Source: Nannobrachium achirus (lineage: Eukaryota > Chordata > Actinopteri > Myctophiformes > Myctophidae). From it: a stretch of 64,000 bases of DNA. The notes under the pieces were generated by a model. The model did no database searches and was not told where the DNA came from. It saw only the letters and a program-made list of their open reading frames with translations. A program made the position numbers and the translations under genes. Numbering within the stretch: position 1 is the first letter of the stretch; each line of letters opens with the position of its first letter. Location: assembly GCA_963921795.1 (NCBI GenBank), contig OY997657.1, positions 33,828,891 to 33,892,890 on the forward strand. The letters are read 5' to 3'. Positions 48,701 to 61,800 of the stretch are shown here, piece by piece.

Positions 48701-51700
48701 ATAACCTGGAGAAGCAGCTGGTCTCTTTTCGCTGCCGATCTCAATGCATAAAAGAATCCCTTAAAACCAAAGCATGAAAATCCCCTCATAGTAGGCTGGG
48801 CAGACCCAGAGGGACCCAGTGGGAGAGAAAGCGAGATGGGGGGAACAGTACTGTTACTGTAAGTGTAGGTGTAAAAAGCAAGGGGAGGGCCTGTTGGCTC
48901 AACAGCCTCAACAGGGGCACGGCGCCATGGTCTCATGTCTCTCTGCTACTCTCTCATCAGTTTGAAATGCTGGCCAGTCCACCTGTGCCATGCGATTACA
49001 GTACTGTATGTGCTGATTGCGTGACGGGCGGTAGGAGAAGATGACCTTTGGCCGCGCAGAAGAGGGAAGAATGAGAGCTTGGAGGCTGGTGTCTGGGCCA
49101 TGGGGGGTCACGAGGAGGTTCCCGGAGGAGGTCTCGACTCAACAGTTATCCCATAAACATACAGAATTTATAGATGCATCTGTTTTGTTGTGTCCAGCCT
49201 GGTCTGGCCAGAAGAAGCCAAAAGGGGAGAGGATTCTCATTTCTCACTGACCAAGACGTCGTTCTGTGAACCAGCTCTTCCAAACTATAACAAACTATGG
49301 AGCTTGCACAAAATATATAATTTCACTCACTGTTTTATAGCTTCAAACCTGCGATGTGACGATTACGTTGATTCTGGTTCTCAAATCTGGATTTGCACAC
49401 AATCACAAGTGTCTTGTGACTTGCAAATAAGATTTTTTTAGTGTGCTTTTCAGAGAGTGTTGTAAGTGTGTTTGTGGGTCAGATTCCTGTCTGTGTGTCA
49501 GAGGAAACTCTGTGGGAAGGTGTAACCCGAATCCCTGATGCACAATCATCAATGAAATGAAGACATCACTGATAGCATTTGCACATGTCATTAAACTGGG
49601 ATGAGTGCCTACATGGAAATGTGGGATGGGCGACGGCATGGAGTTGTTAGACAAGTGGACACACAGTAAATTCCAAAGTGTTAATTTAACACTCAGGACA
49701 TTGCTGTGTATCTCCCATCACAGATGTTCCGTTAAAATAGCAGCATGACGGAAACAATGGTTTCTGGAAAAACCATTACCCCGCGGCCAATGCATTTTTG
49801 CTATGGTTAACATCCAGGCCTTATAATAACTGTGGATCAGTGAGCTTTGGGAAGTGTGGAGTCTAATTACTGGGATGTGCCTTGATATTTCATTCAGCCC
49901 TGCTATTGCTAACTGAATAGGAAAAACAGTTTGGCTGTTTGGTCAGTCAGCCTGTCAGTGAATGGGAGTTAGATACCAGAGTGAATTTAATCTTGAGATT
50001 TGCATCCTGCTGCCAATGTGACCCTGGGCGTACAACAAACTTTGGGCGCTTTGTGCAAAGATGTAGGCCAGATGAAAGGTGGCCTAAAGATGTTAACATT
50101 TTCAGATAACAGATAAATTACTTTATCTGATGTTATTACATTACCCAGGGTTACGTGTGCTTGCTCAAGGGTACCTTGAGTGTAGGGGCTAATGTAACTC
50201 ATCCCATTTCCCTGTCTGAACTTTCACGGACAAATATGTGTATGTGAGATTGTGTTATTAAATTATAAATCACCCACCAATTCCTTGTGTTTTATCTTAC
50301 TGAAGAAATAATGCATTGATGATCTCTATTGATTTCCACTGCGGACATATGTGACGTACTGCAACACAGGTTACAAATAACTCAGAGAGTGTACAAATGC
50401 ATTTTGTACACTCTCAGAAATGCATTTGTACACTGAGTCTCAGAGTTAAATACACAGATTACTATTTGGCATAGTGGCCGGAGTGTAGTGCAGTGTACAG
50501 TACAAACTTATGTTGCCTTGTATAGCCTACTTCTCATATGATGAATTAGCCAATCTCCTATTTTTTCTATTTTGGAAATGTTTGTGTTTTCTGTATGGAG
50601 CTGGACTGATATAGAATTGAGAACCTATAGGCAGACAGTGGTTTTGTGCAAAAACGTTTAAGACTTTTAGCTTACCTCCAAACAGAAAAGGCCTAAGCCT
50701 CCTATGATGTTTGGGCCCAGGCCTCAGGTTTGGAACCACGTTGTAGTGGGTCGGCGTCAGCCTGCCTCCTGACTGTAAAAAGTTTAAAGTTATGTTTTAA
50801 TGGGAGAGTAAATGGTCCCATTGTTAATTTAACATGTTAAATTACTATACTTAGTGAGCTATTACTTGGTTGATTGTGGTTGGCTTGAATCCTCCCTCGA
50901 CTCATTTTAGCTCACATTTCTCATGGTGCTAAAAAAGACCACCTCTCTTTGATGAGATAATGTCACCATTCCTCTCAGAATGGAGTGACTGATTTGTCTG
51001 TTTCCCGTCTTTGTAACATGACCCAACTTCAAATCTACCACGCCGGAAGTGTTTACACTTGAAACAGGGCCTGGAACGTAGGGAAAAGTGACTAAGTGAT
51101 CCATCGAGACTTGTCCCCGTTCCATAAGTGACCCATACACTCCTCCCTCCTCGCCAGTAAGGTTGCTTTGGCTGCGTTACAAAGGCTTTTTGGGCCATAT
51201 GGTAGAAGACTTGAGTCCATGGAACTTTCACAGCCCTGGAATATAAGTTCTATTTAGGGAATTACTGTAGATGATGGAAATATAGTTTTATGATGCGAGA
51301 CATAATTTTGCTCTCCTCAGTGAAGGCTAAGTTGTCCATTTAGGAAAAGACATAGAGGAGTAGATTTCTGTCAGCTGAAAGAACATTACAGTTCATAATA
51401 TACTGTAGTAGAAGGTTTATCGCCCAAGTTCAGCAAATGTACATAATATTTTCCTTGGTGGCCGTGTGCAGGCCAATATAAAATGTACACATAAACTGAG
51501 TACACACTGACACACCCAATAGTGGTACAGCTGGACCTATAACAGTGTATGCACAGCACAAATACAGTGTAGGGGTTCTCAAACACTGGGACAGGACCCA
51601 TTTGTAATATAATAATAATAGTTACCTACTTCTCCCGCAAGGTAAATTCAGTATTTTCAGTCCAACCCAACTGATTCGCTGCCCACAAGGAGCGCATGAG

Positions 51701-52554
51701 CAATTACGGGTTAAGAGTCTTGCTCAGGGGGACACAATGACATTGCTGGCCTGGTCTGGAATCGAACCTGGGACGACTAGGGGCTCTGCCCTTTAGGGCG
51801 AGGTCGCATGTCGCCCTGAGGCGTCTTACTAGTAGTTGGGAATCAAATGGTGGACAGGTCTCTGAGAGTGTACAAAAAAATTGTCCTGTTTGTACACCAT
51901 TAGAGTTAAATTAACAAGGATGATCTTACGGTGCAGAGTGGGGTCCCAGAGATAGGCTACAGTTGAAAATAGTATCAAATGGAGTTTCATGGCCTATTGA
52001 ATATCAAACAGGTGGTCCTTAAAAAAGAAAAAAAAAAAAAGATGAGAATCACACACAGATTTTGGGTTGATCAAGTCCGAACCCAAAAAATCAAGAGATA
52101 ATATGAAATAATGTTCGCTTGTCTTTATTCACAATCCTGTCAGAACAAGGTGCTTCTAACAGTTAAGCCTTTTGAGCCTTAGGCCTGAACCTTTGGCTGA
52201 GAAACAGTGCTGTAGATGTCAAATGATACATGTTATTCTACAAACATTCTACACATACTGTATAATGTACATGCTGGGACGGTCACATGGGTGTGAATAT
52301 AGGGGCTGATGATTCTCCATCTATTTTTAAGTTCATACACGCGCACACACACAGGCACGCAGGCATGCACACACACACACACGCGCGCGCGCACACACAC
52401 ACGTATACGCACAACACTAAGGACATTTGTTCAACCCTAACCATGTCTGAGTTGTACCAGTGTCGTGCACCGAAAAGGAAAACCTTTCCTCATAAATGTA
52501 TCTATCAATTGTACTTGTGTGGACATTTGACCCCCACAAGTATAATACAAGTAC
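48701..52554. other. intergenic stretch, no gene recognised
   Basis: Contains palindromic copies of a GTACACTCTCAGA motif at 50382-50450 and another at 51862-51913, but no exon. A possible degenerate hAT-like repeat spans 51575-52215. Confidence 0.4.
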
Positions 52555-52615
52555 ACACCCACCCACCCACCCACACACACACCCACCCCACACACACACA
52601 CACACACACACCCAC

Positions 52616-52671
<56 letters not shown>
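52555..52671. repeat. (CCCA)n/(AC)n compound microsatellite
   Basis: CCCA units then AC tracts with CCCCAC interruptions. Confidence 0.97.
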
Positions 52672-52673
<2 letters not shown>

Positions 52674-52762
52674 GAGAACTAGACTTTACAGTGCTGTCTA
52701 ATTTTGCCCTTAACACATTGTTTTATTTGGCAACCTCTATCATCAAGGTCGGCCAAGTGTAT

Positions 52763-53989
<1,227 letters not shown>

Positions 53990-54009
53990 ACTAATACCAC
54001 AGAGCAGTG

Positions 54010-54015
54010 TTTATT
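54010..54015 (-). promoter_or_regulatory. crip2: crip2 poly(A) signal AATAAA
   Basis: The first AATAAA on the minus strand after the crip2 stop codon. The sequence beyond it (GAGTTTGTTTTCATTTGC) is GT/T-rich, as expected for a downstream element, so cleavage is expected near 53990. Confidence 0.6.
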
Positions 54016-55479
54016 GCAAGTCCAAAATAAAAACAACAACAGTGGGAAAATATATTTATCAAGGTTAAATAAGACAAATTCAGCAGGTGCTTAGGTGCAG
54101 CGTGTAATATTTGGCCCTGCAAGGTTGAGAGCTCAGCTACATAGAATAGAAAAGAAATAAACACAGTAACAGTCGCAATAATACTAGAATGCACATTCTT
54201 ACATGAATGACTTGTCTGCAGTGTCTTGCTCTTTTTACAGGTTAGAAATCCGCTAATGGCAAATAAAAGATACAATACTTTCAAATAGCATGTCGTCATC
54301 ATAATATCACAAGGAAAAATAACAGCAGGGTTATTTACTAGAAAATAACCAAAAAATGTCAGATTCATTGAATTATACAGTTTATGTTGCCTATGTGTCC
54401 CCTCCTTTATAATGTGTCCCACATGGGAAGTAGTACAAAGCCTAATGCAATTTTAAAAGGACTTGGATTAAGAAATCAATAAATACCACCCTATCCCCTG
54501 GCACGAGTTAGAACCTATTTTCCACAGCCCCCTTACCCTCCCATATTTTAACCCACTCAACATTAAAAAGAACATGTCACTTAAAACATGTACATGTGTC
54601 TAGCTTGAGACAAGGCCGACATGAGTGGCTTTTCAAAGTTAAAAACACATTGACACATTTTCTGACATTGTGCTGAAAAGTAATACACACGCATGCCCGC
54701 CCAAACTAGACCCAGAAACATGAAAATGATTACATCCTTTTTAAGTGCCTTTCTGCCTATTCAACTTGTAACAGAACCCCTAAGAAAGAAATACGCTGGC
54801 CTAAAGCATCAGCTGTGCCATCTTTAGACAATAATCTGAACATCTTTGTAACTGAGTCCCACTTAGTTTTTCTGTCTTCTTCTTCTTCCAAACCCATTTG
54901 ATCTGGAATGTTGTCATGCAGCCAAACGGTAGATAGTGCAGTCTTCAAACAGAACAAAAAAGAGAATAGAAAAGAAAAGAAAAGGAAAGAAAATCCTTTT
55001 GGCAACATGCTCCTGAGGAACACTTGTGTGTGCTTCAGCCACCTCCGAGGTGACATTCCTCCGGCTATCAGCACATGAACGTGAATGCACTGTATCACCA
55101 CCCACCCATAATGCACCACTCCACACCTGAGAATCACTTTCGGCCAGTTAAGTAGATGGTTTTTCACTTTGCATCATATCAAACACCCCCACCCACCCCA
55201 CCACCTTGCCACACATGCTTTCAATCGCGATGTTACAAGGGTGCAGAAATTGAAATTATATAGAGCACATTCCTATCTTCTTGCAGCTCTCAAGGTGAAA
55301 TGTAATACGTGTGGTTGTGGGTGGTGGGGGTGAATAACATGAATCATTAAAGTGAAGCAGGGGAAGGCAGCCATCAAACAGAGAGGCCAGTAGTACAGTA
55401 CATGCAGTAAAACACTAATGAATGAATCATTACCCCCGGTGGGGAGTCTAGACCTGGGAACCATGTATCGTGAATAAAA

Positions 55480-55616
55480 CCTGATTTATACTCAGTTGCA
55501 CGCCAGTGCCGCGCACCGAAAACAGCCGATCTATATGCTCACAACGCGTCCCAGCGTGACACGCTTTGAGCTCGAAGATCTGCTATCGTTGACGCACAAC
55601 CAAGTACACATTAGGC
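55480..55616. mobile_element. CTGATTTATA MITE inside crip2 3' UTR
   Basis: Begins CTGATTTATACTCAGTTGCA and ends near GACGCACAACCAAGTAC. The interior is a diverged recurrent palindrome (CCGATCTATATGCTCACAAC to GAGCTCGAAGATCTGC). Confidence 0.6.
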
Positions 55617-55797
55617 GTAAGGGAGGGGCTCAGAGTTGAGGAGAACAGCAGAGACGAAGGAGAAGATCTAGGTGAGCAACAGGGTTGTGTTTTCAGGTCA
55701 GTATATACATGGGGAGAGAGAGGGGCTACAAATAATACTGTGGTGGATGGTAGAGAGTGTTGCGGAGCAGAGAGGGATGAGGCTGGGGACGGAAGGC

Positions 55798-55865
55798 TCA
55801 GGGCTGGGTCACGGCACTGGGCTCCTTGTCATAGATGTAGCTGCCCACACCACCAGTGTTCACCC
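55798..55865 (-). CDS. crip2: crip2 coding exon 8 (C-terminus and stop)
   Basis: Encodes [19 protein letters not shown] and TQP, then TGA at 55800-55798. The acceptor is gctcttccag. The [12 protein letters not shown] segment matches the conserved end of CRIP2 proteins. The same exon continues into a long 3' UTR. Confidence 0.94.
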
Positions 55866-58800
55866 CTGGAAGAGCACAAGACCACAGGCACAGTGGGTAT
55901 CACGGGTTGAGATGCGGGGTAATGAGAAACGCATCAGTTTTGAGCACATGTTTAAAATGTTTGCGAAAGACTTCCTGACTGTGACCGGATTCTCACAGGA
56001 CCGTTTCGATGCTGACAATACATTTTGCAACCGCTCTTCATTGTAATACTTCCTGTACATACGGTACTAACATGTGCAGCATGGATCCAGTGCTTGAATG
56101 TAACAACAATCTGTGTCAAGTGTAGCTGATATGTGGTGGGTTGATAGCACCCCCTAGCGGTTACCTTTGGGCCCAAACAGAACAGCATAGCATGGCTTGT
56201 GGCAGTATGGCTGGCCGTCATGCTGTAAGAAAACAAGACAAAGCATGAACACAAGTAAGACAAGTCATATTCCTGTCCCCCACTGTGTATGTCCTCTCTT
56301 CCCTTCCCTACATACTCTGTAGTTTTGGGCTGTGTTTGTTTGTTTTTTACTTTCCCTTTTCTGTATCATTCTACTTCGTTCGTTTACCTTTACATCCTTT
56401 GTTCCCTTAAATCAGTGGTTCTCAAACAGTGGTCCGGGGACCACCAGTGGTCCTTGAGGGGTTTCCAGGTGGTCCCAAGCTAAATGATTGGTAACCAAAT
56501 TGACCCTTATAGATCTTTAACTCTTGAGTGTAAAATTAAACAAAACGGACCTTAACGGGTAAGGGTCCATTTTGTTTCATTTTACAATCTCAAGACTTAA
56601 GTTAAACATCTGCCTTACTTTGTTAATTTACAAGAAGTCTACACAATTAGATAATATAGAAGAATTGTTATTTTGACCAACGCTTGCCTGTTATCTCGCT
56701 ATTGGGTCTGAGAGCCTGAATCTCATGATATGGTGTTCGTGGCTCAAGTGCCGAATAAATAATGGACCTTGATATGAAAAAGGTTGAAAACCACTGCCTT
56801 AAATTCGGACTTTTTCTCCTTCATTATTTGTCTGTCTATCTGTCTGCCTGCCTTCCTCCCTCTCTCCCCCTCCTCTCTTACCTCTGCATGGCTGCCAGCA
56901 GACAGGGTCTTGCTGCACCTTTCACAGCGCAGACAGGGGCGATGCCAGTCCTTGCCCAGTGATGTCACCTTCTCAGCTATTAACACACACACACACACAC
57001 GCACACGCACACGCACACACACACAGAAGAAAAGCATCTCAGACACCATGGCAACCATTTTTCCAACCCGTTTTATCACTCTGTGTGTAGGCGGTGTCTG
57101 GGATTACTTACCAAAGTATACTTTTTTGCTGCATCTGGGACACAGGTTGGCTTCACCGGAGAACGTGGTGATGCTGCCAGCTGCAAACACATTGCAAACA
57201 CATTACAGTATTGGTAACGGCTCCTCCGTCTTCCTTAAACTCTTAGAAGTGACTCAGTTCATTTCCTCCATGGTACAGTATAGTGCTAGTAGGTTATATG
57301 ATACTTTAACTACTGAAATTAGATTGATAAAGATATCCAGCAATCTGGAAAAGCAATTCAATATCCAAAATATTTTCTGCCAAGTGCGATGTTGGTTGCC
57401 AAGGCAGATACAGTAATCGTATTCAGTTGCCTTTACTCCAAAAATCCCCTTTGCTTTCATCCCACTTGCTAATGCAAGTGGCAGACATGCAATGCTGTAA
57501 CAGAAACTGTAGGTGGAGCCAAAGGACAAAGATTACAGATGACTTTTGTAAATGCTAAACTGCACATGCATATATTCAGTAAACAGGAAAACAACATAAG
57601 TATGACTTAATGGCTAGTTTCTCCTTTAAATCGCACATGCTGACAGAGACCATCTCTTTCGATGTCCCCAGAGTCTTCCTGTATCAGGGTCTTTATCAGA
57701 GTCAGCAACAGAAAAGACTTGGTGTGCACATACAGAGAACATGCATACCACACACACATAATGCTGATGGGTTCCCAAATTTATCAGATTTTTCACATTC
57801 CATTCCAATTGACCATGACTGGCTTCCAAAGCTTGTACACTCTCAATAGTTATAATAACACTGAGGTATTATACAGTGCACAACATGCCATGTACCTTTT
57901 GCGGGTGCCTTGGGTACAAAGACTCTCTTCTCCTCAGTCTTGGGTGCCGAGTCCACAGCAGTGGTGTTGTTGTTGTTGACAGGAGCATCATAAACATAGG
58001 AGCCCGCCCCTCCAATATTCACACCTGTGAGTGCAACGAGAGATGGAAATAAGTGTTATTTACGTTTAAGTATTACGAGGTGTACTGTACTAGTTTATTT
58101 ACTGTTTGCTTCTCTTCACAAAATTGTTTGTACATGGGTAGCAAATTAATCAATTTCATTTTCAATTTACATTTTTCATTGTATGACGTCTGTAGGGATA
58201 CTGTATGTGAGTGACAGTGAAGAGTGAAATGATGCACTATACCTTTTGGTCCAAAGAGGGCAGCATAGCATGGTTTGTGGCAGTAAGGCCTTCCACCGTG
58301 CTGTGGGACAAGTAAGAAAAACAAGGAGACAGAAGGTAAATATTAAATATTTAGCTATTTAACATCACCTGGTTAATTACCACAGCCGTGTAATTTCCTG
58401 CTAATACCCTGCCTGTAGACAGACAAAACACATTGATGTTACATTATCATGCCTTGTGCTCTGTTTGTTATCGTGTGGATTTCATTTCTATTTTGGCGTG
58501 AGAGTAAAGTACAGTAGGGAGGAAAGGACAGAGCGTGTCTAAAAAGGGGAATCCCGCGTTCCTCTGTGATTTCCACCTCAACCTCGTCTGGTGACATTGT
58601 CACTTTCAACACATAATAATGACATCAACGGTATCCAGGAAACAGAAGAATTTATTTACGTGCAGCCGTGTGCACGCACACACACATCCCTGAAAGGTAT
58701 GAGAGTTTGATGCGAGCAGCACGTCCCTGCCTGTGTTTTCAGTCTGGTCTAAAAGACACGGATGGCCTGCTGCTCCTGCAGGTGCATGCTGGGAAACTGG

Positions 58801-61800
58801 CGGTCATGTAAGGGCATCATGCAGTCATCGGTCAGCGAGGGCAGAACAGGCCTGGGTAGTCATTGGTCCAGATCCCAATGCCCATAGTTGAGAAGAACCA
58901 AGCGGATGGCAGCGACGCCACGGGCACAGCGCCAGCGCCCAAGTGGCGAGAGGAACAAATTAAAATAAAAACCTGGTATGAAACAAGCCGCGCACACACG
59001 CACGCTGCTCCACCATGTGCCAGCTTTACAATGAACCCCACAAGCTCTTCTCTTGGAACACGGCAAGAAACAGAAAAGCCTGTTCCCTCAATAATGCATT
59101 AGCCACAACAGGATGTGCTACTGTTAAAGGCACACATGCACACACACACACATGTGCAACTGCACATACACAGGCACAAAGAAATACAGTATATTTCACA
59201 TTCACACACCAGTCACACACACAAAAAACACAGTCAGACAGATAGACATCCTGTGTGACATTTATGAGTTCCGCACAGATTTGGCCGCTAACGCTGAGCC
59301 TGGGCCGTGACTGGCCACTGATGACTTTCTCAGAACCGATCCAACTGACACACAGGCCCCTATTGTCCAGTCTGGCTCTGGTACTTTGCACAGCCTCGCG
59401 CAGTCAGCCCTGCCTCTGGATCTATTTTATGCCAGTGGCAGGGGGACCCTAAAGATGGATTAACCATCCCCCCGACCACGGCCCCCTCACTTCCCAGCCT
59501 CTCACATCCCACATCCTGACATATGAGAACGTCCTCTCCCCCTGCCATCCTTCTACGGCTAGTTATCGCTACAATGGTAATACCATGCTAGATCAATTGA
59601 ACACAATAATTAATTACTTTTGTTAGTGATTATTTGAGTCGGGGACGTTTTGGCATCTTATGCCACTGTGTTCGATTTCAATTACGAGGGGTATTCTAAA
59701 TGCAAATATATCCTAAATCCTGGTTCAGACCAAAGATTTGTGATCAGATTAAGAGAACCGATTAAGAGTCATTTTAAGCCCAATTTATACTTCATTGTGT
59801 GATGTGTCGCAAAATAGACAACCTACTAACTCACACCGATTTGAGTTGCGAGCTAGTAGCTTTGTTATTTTCGGCATGCAACACCATTGGACATACATTT
59901 AAGTATTAGAACGTTGAGGAGAAAAACCACAACGGTTTGAAATACCCAGAAAGTCATGATATACCATTCCTACAAATCTCTGCATCTATCCATTCATCCA
60001 TCTTTAACCGAATACTGCCCGACTTTGCTGGGTCCAGGCCCTGTTTAACAGACCACATCGAGGTGGATTAGTGAAGTCATGATCTTGTAAGCTGTGGACA
60101 GTGGAGACTTGTGACCTTCTCCATGGAAGCTTGGCCATCTGCCATCAAGCCTCCGGGAGCTGCCGTCCTCTGTTTGGCCCACGGATGAGGGGCTACGGCA
60201 GGCTTCATCTCCCCGCCAAGGCCCCAAGGCTCCCCTTTTTAAAGAGAGATCTGAGGTCGCCTAACCTTCTGTACACAGGCCCCGGGATAACATCAAACAT
60301 ACCCTCCCGCGACCCAAAAAAAATCCCTTTTACATTCCTGCATTTTATACAATTATGTCTCCCAAGGACCCTGAACCTGAAACCCCCCTGTCCACCCCCT
60401 GTTTCCATGACAATGAAAGGGGCACAAAAGTTCCCCCGACTAAAGCCAGGCTCCTGTCATCGTGGCAGTGCTGCCTCAGGCGGGATTTGGAAGCCGTCCA
60501 TTGAGAGAGGACGGAGGCGGAGAGATGAGAGAGCGAGAGAAATAATAAAGCGAGGGACGCGTACTGTGGGCTACATGTTACAGTAATCATATAGAGATTA
60601 AACATCAGGACAGCATCCTCTGGGGTCTGCAGGGAAATTGCTTTTGTGTACTACAGACCCAGATCATATCCTTCCTGTGCGGACCGGGGGAAGTGTTCTG
60701 CCTCTGACACTGACGTAATCAGAGCGGAGGCTGGAGGGGTCAGCATATTCTGTCATGTCCAGAGAGAGGGACATGGAATTGGTAGCTGGGTCATGACAGC
60801 GAGAAGGGGATGAGGATGATAAGTAAGTGCTTGGGTCAAAGCTAGACGTACAGGGAACAGCACTTTGCTGCGGCCCGCAGTTGGAGGGAAATATGCTGAG
60901 GGGTGATACAGCTGTAATTACATAACAGAGGACAAGAGAACAGACACCAAGTGATCCTGTCTGTAGGGCTAGAGAAGTTCAAGTCCCATCCGAGGCATGT
61001 TACAGGCTTACAGTAAGGTAGGGGGGAGTTTCAATTAGAAATGAATGGGCCTAGTTTTAACGCCATCATGTAATAATAGCAATTGTGAGCTTCTCAGTGT
61101 TTGAGGACAGCAGACTTTGTGTGTGTGTGTGTGTGTAGTGTGTACATTTTTGGGGGGGGGGGGGGGGGGACTTTATTGATAGGACAGTAGACTGACAGGC
61201 AATGGGGAGTGACCGCAGCAAAGGTCGTCGGGAACTGGACTCGAAACCACGAAAAGCTGTCAGGTATCAGAGTCTATGTGGTATGCGCCTGGACCGCTAG
61301 GCCAACAGACACCCCTCCACATGTGTTTTTGCCCCGCTGTCAATCTCCTGTCATCACGCCCACTCATTGTCTCACTACATTCTAACCAGTCAGAGCAGAC
61401 TATCACGCCTTCGCTCCATTATGCTAATCACATTCACTGTTATTTAAACCTGCTTTCACTAGAGAGACCAAGCATCAGACAAAATATAGGGTTAAGGTTA
61501 TTTATTATAAGACCGAGAGCCTGGTCGTTTATGGGCGCATCGCATGCGTGGCATGAGATGTGCGGCATAAACGGCCAAGAATGCAGAGTGCTAATGGTCA
61601 TCTAAGGTCAGCACTACACACAAGCGTGCAGTGTGCAGCTTAGATGGTCAAGGGCACGAACAACATTTAGGTTTTGGTGTATGGTCGTTTATGGGCGTAT
61701 CGCATGCGTGGCATGGGACATGCAGCATAAACGGCCAAGATGCTGAGTGCGAAGTAGTCATCTAAGGACATCACAACACGCAAGCATGCTGTGTGCGGCT

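Larger units (their letters stand above)
53990..55797 (-). other. crip2: probable crip2 3' UTR (~1.8 kb)
   Basis: Non-coding minus-strand stretch between the stop codon and the first AATAAA on that strand. It includes a MITE with a palindrome at 55480-55616 and a purine-rich tract (GGAAAGAAAA type on the plus strand) at 54955-54990. The open frames visible inside it carry no recognisable domain. Confidence 0.6.

Noticed and set aside
53991..54422. 143-codon minus-strand open frame with hydrophobic segments
   Set aside because: Lies in the inferred crip2 3' UTR, overlaps the poly(A) signal region and shows no family resemblance.
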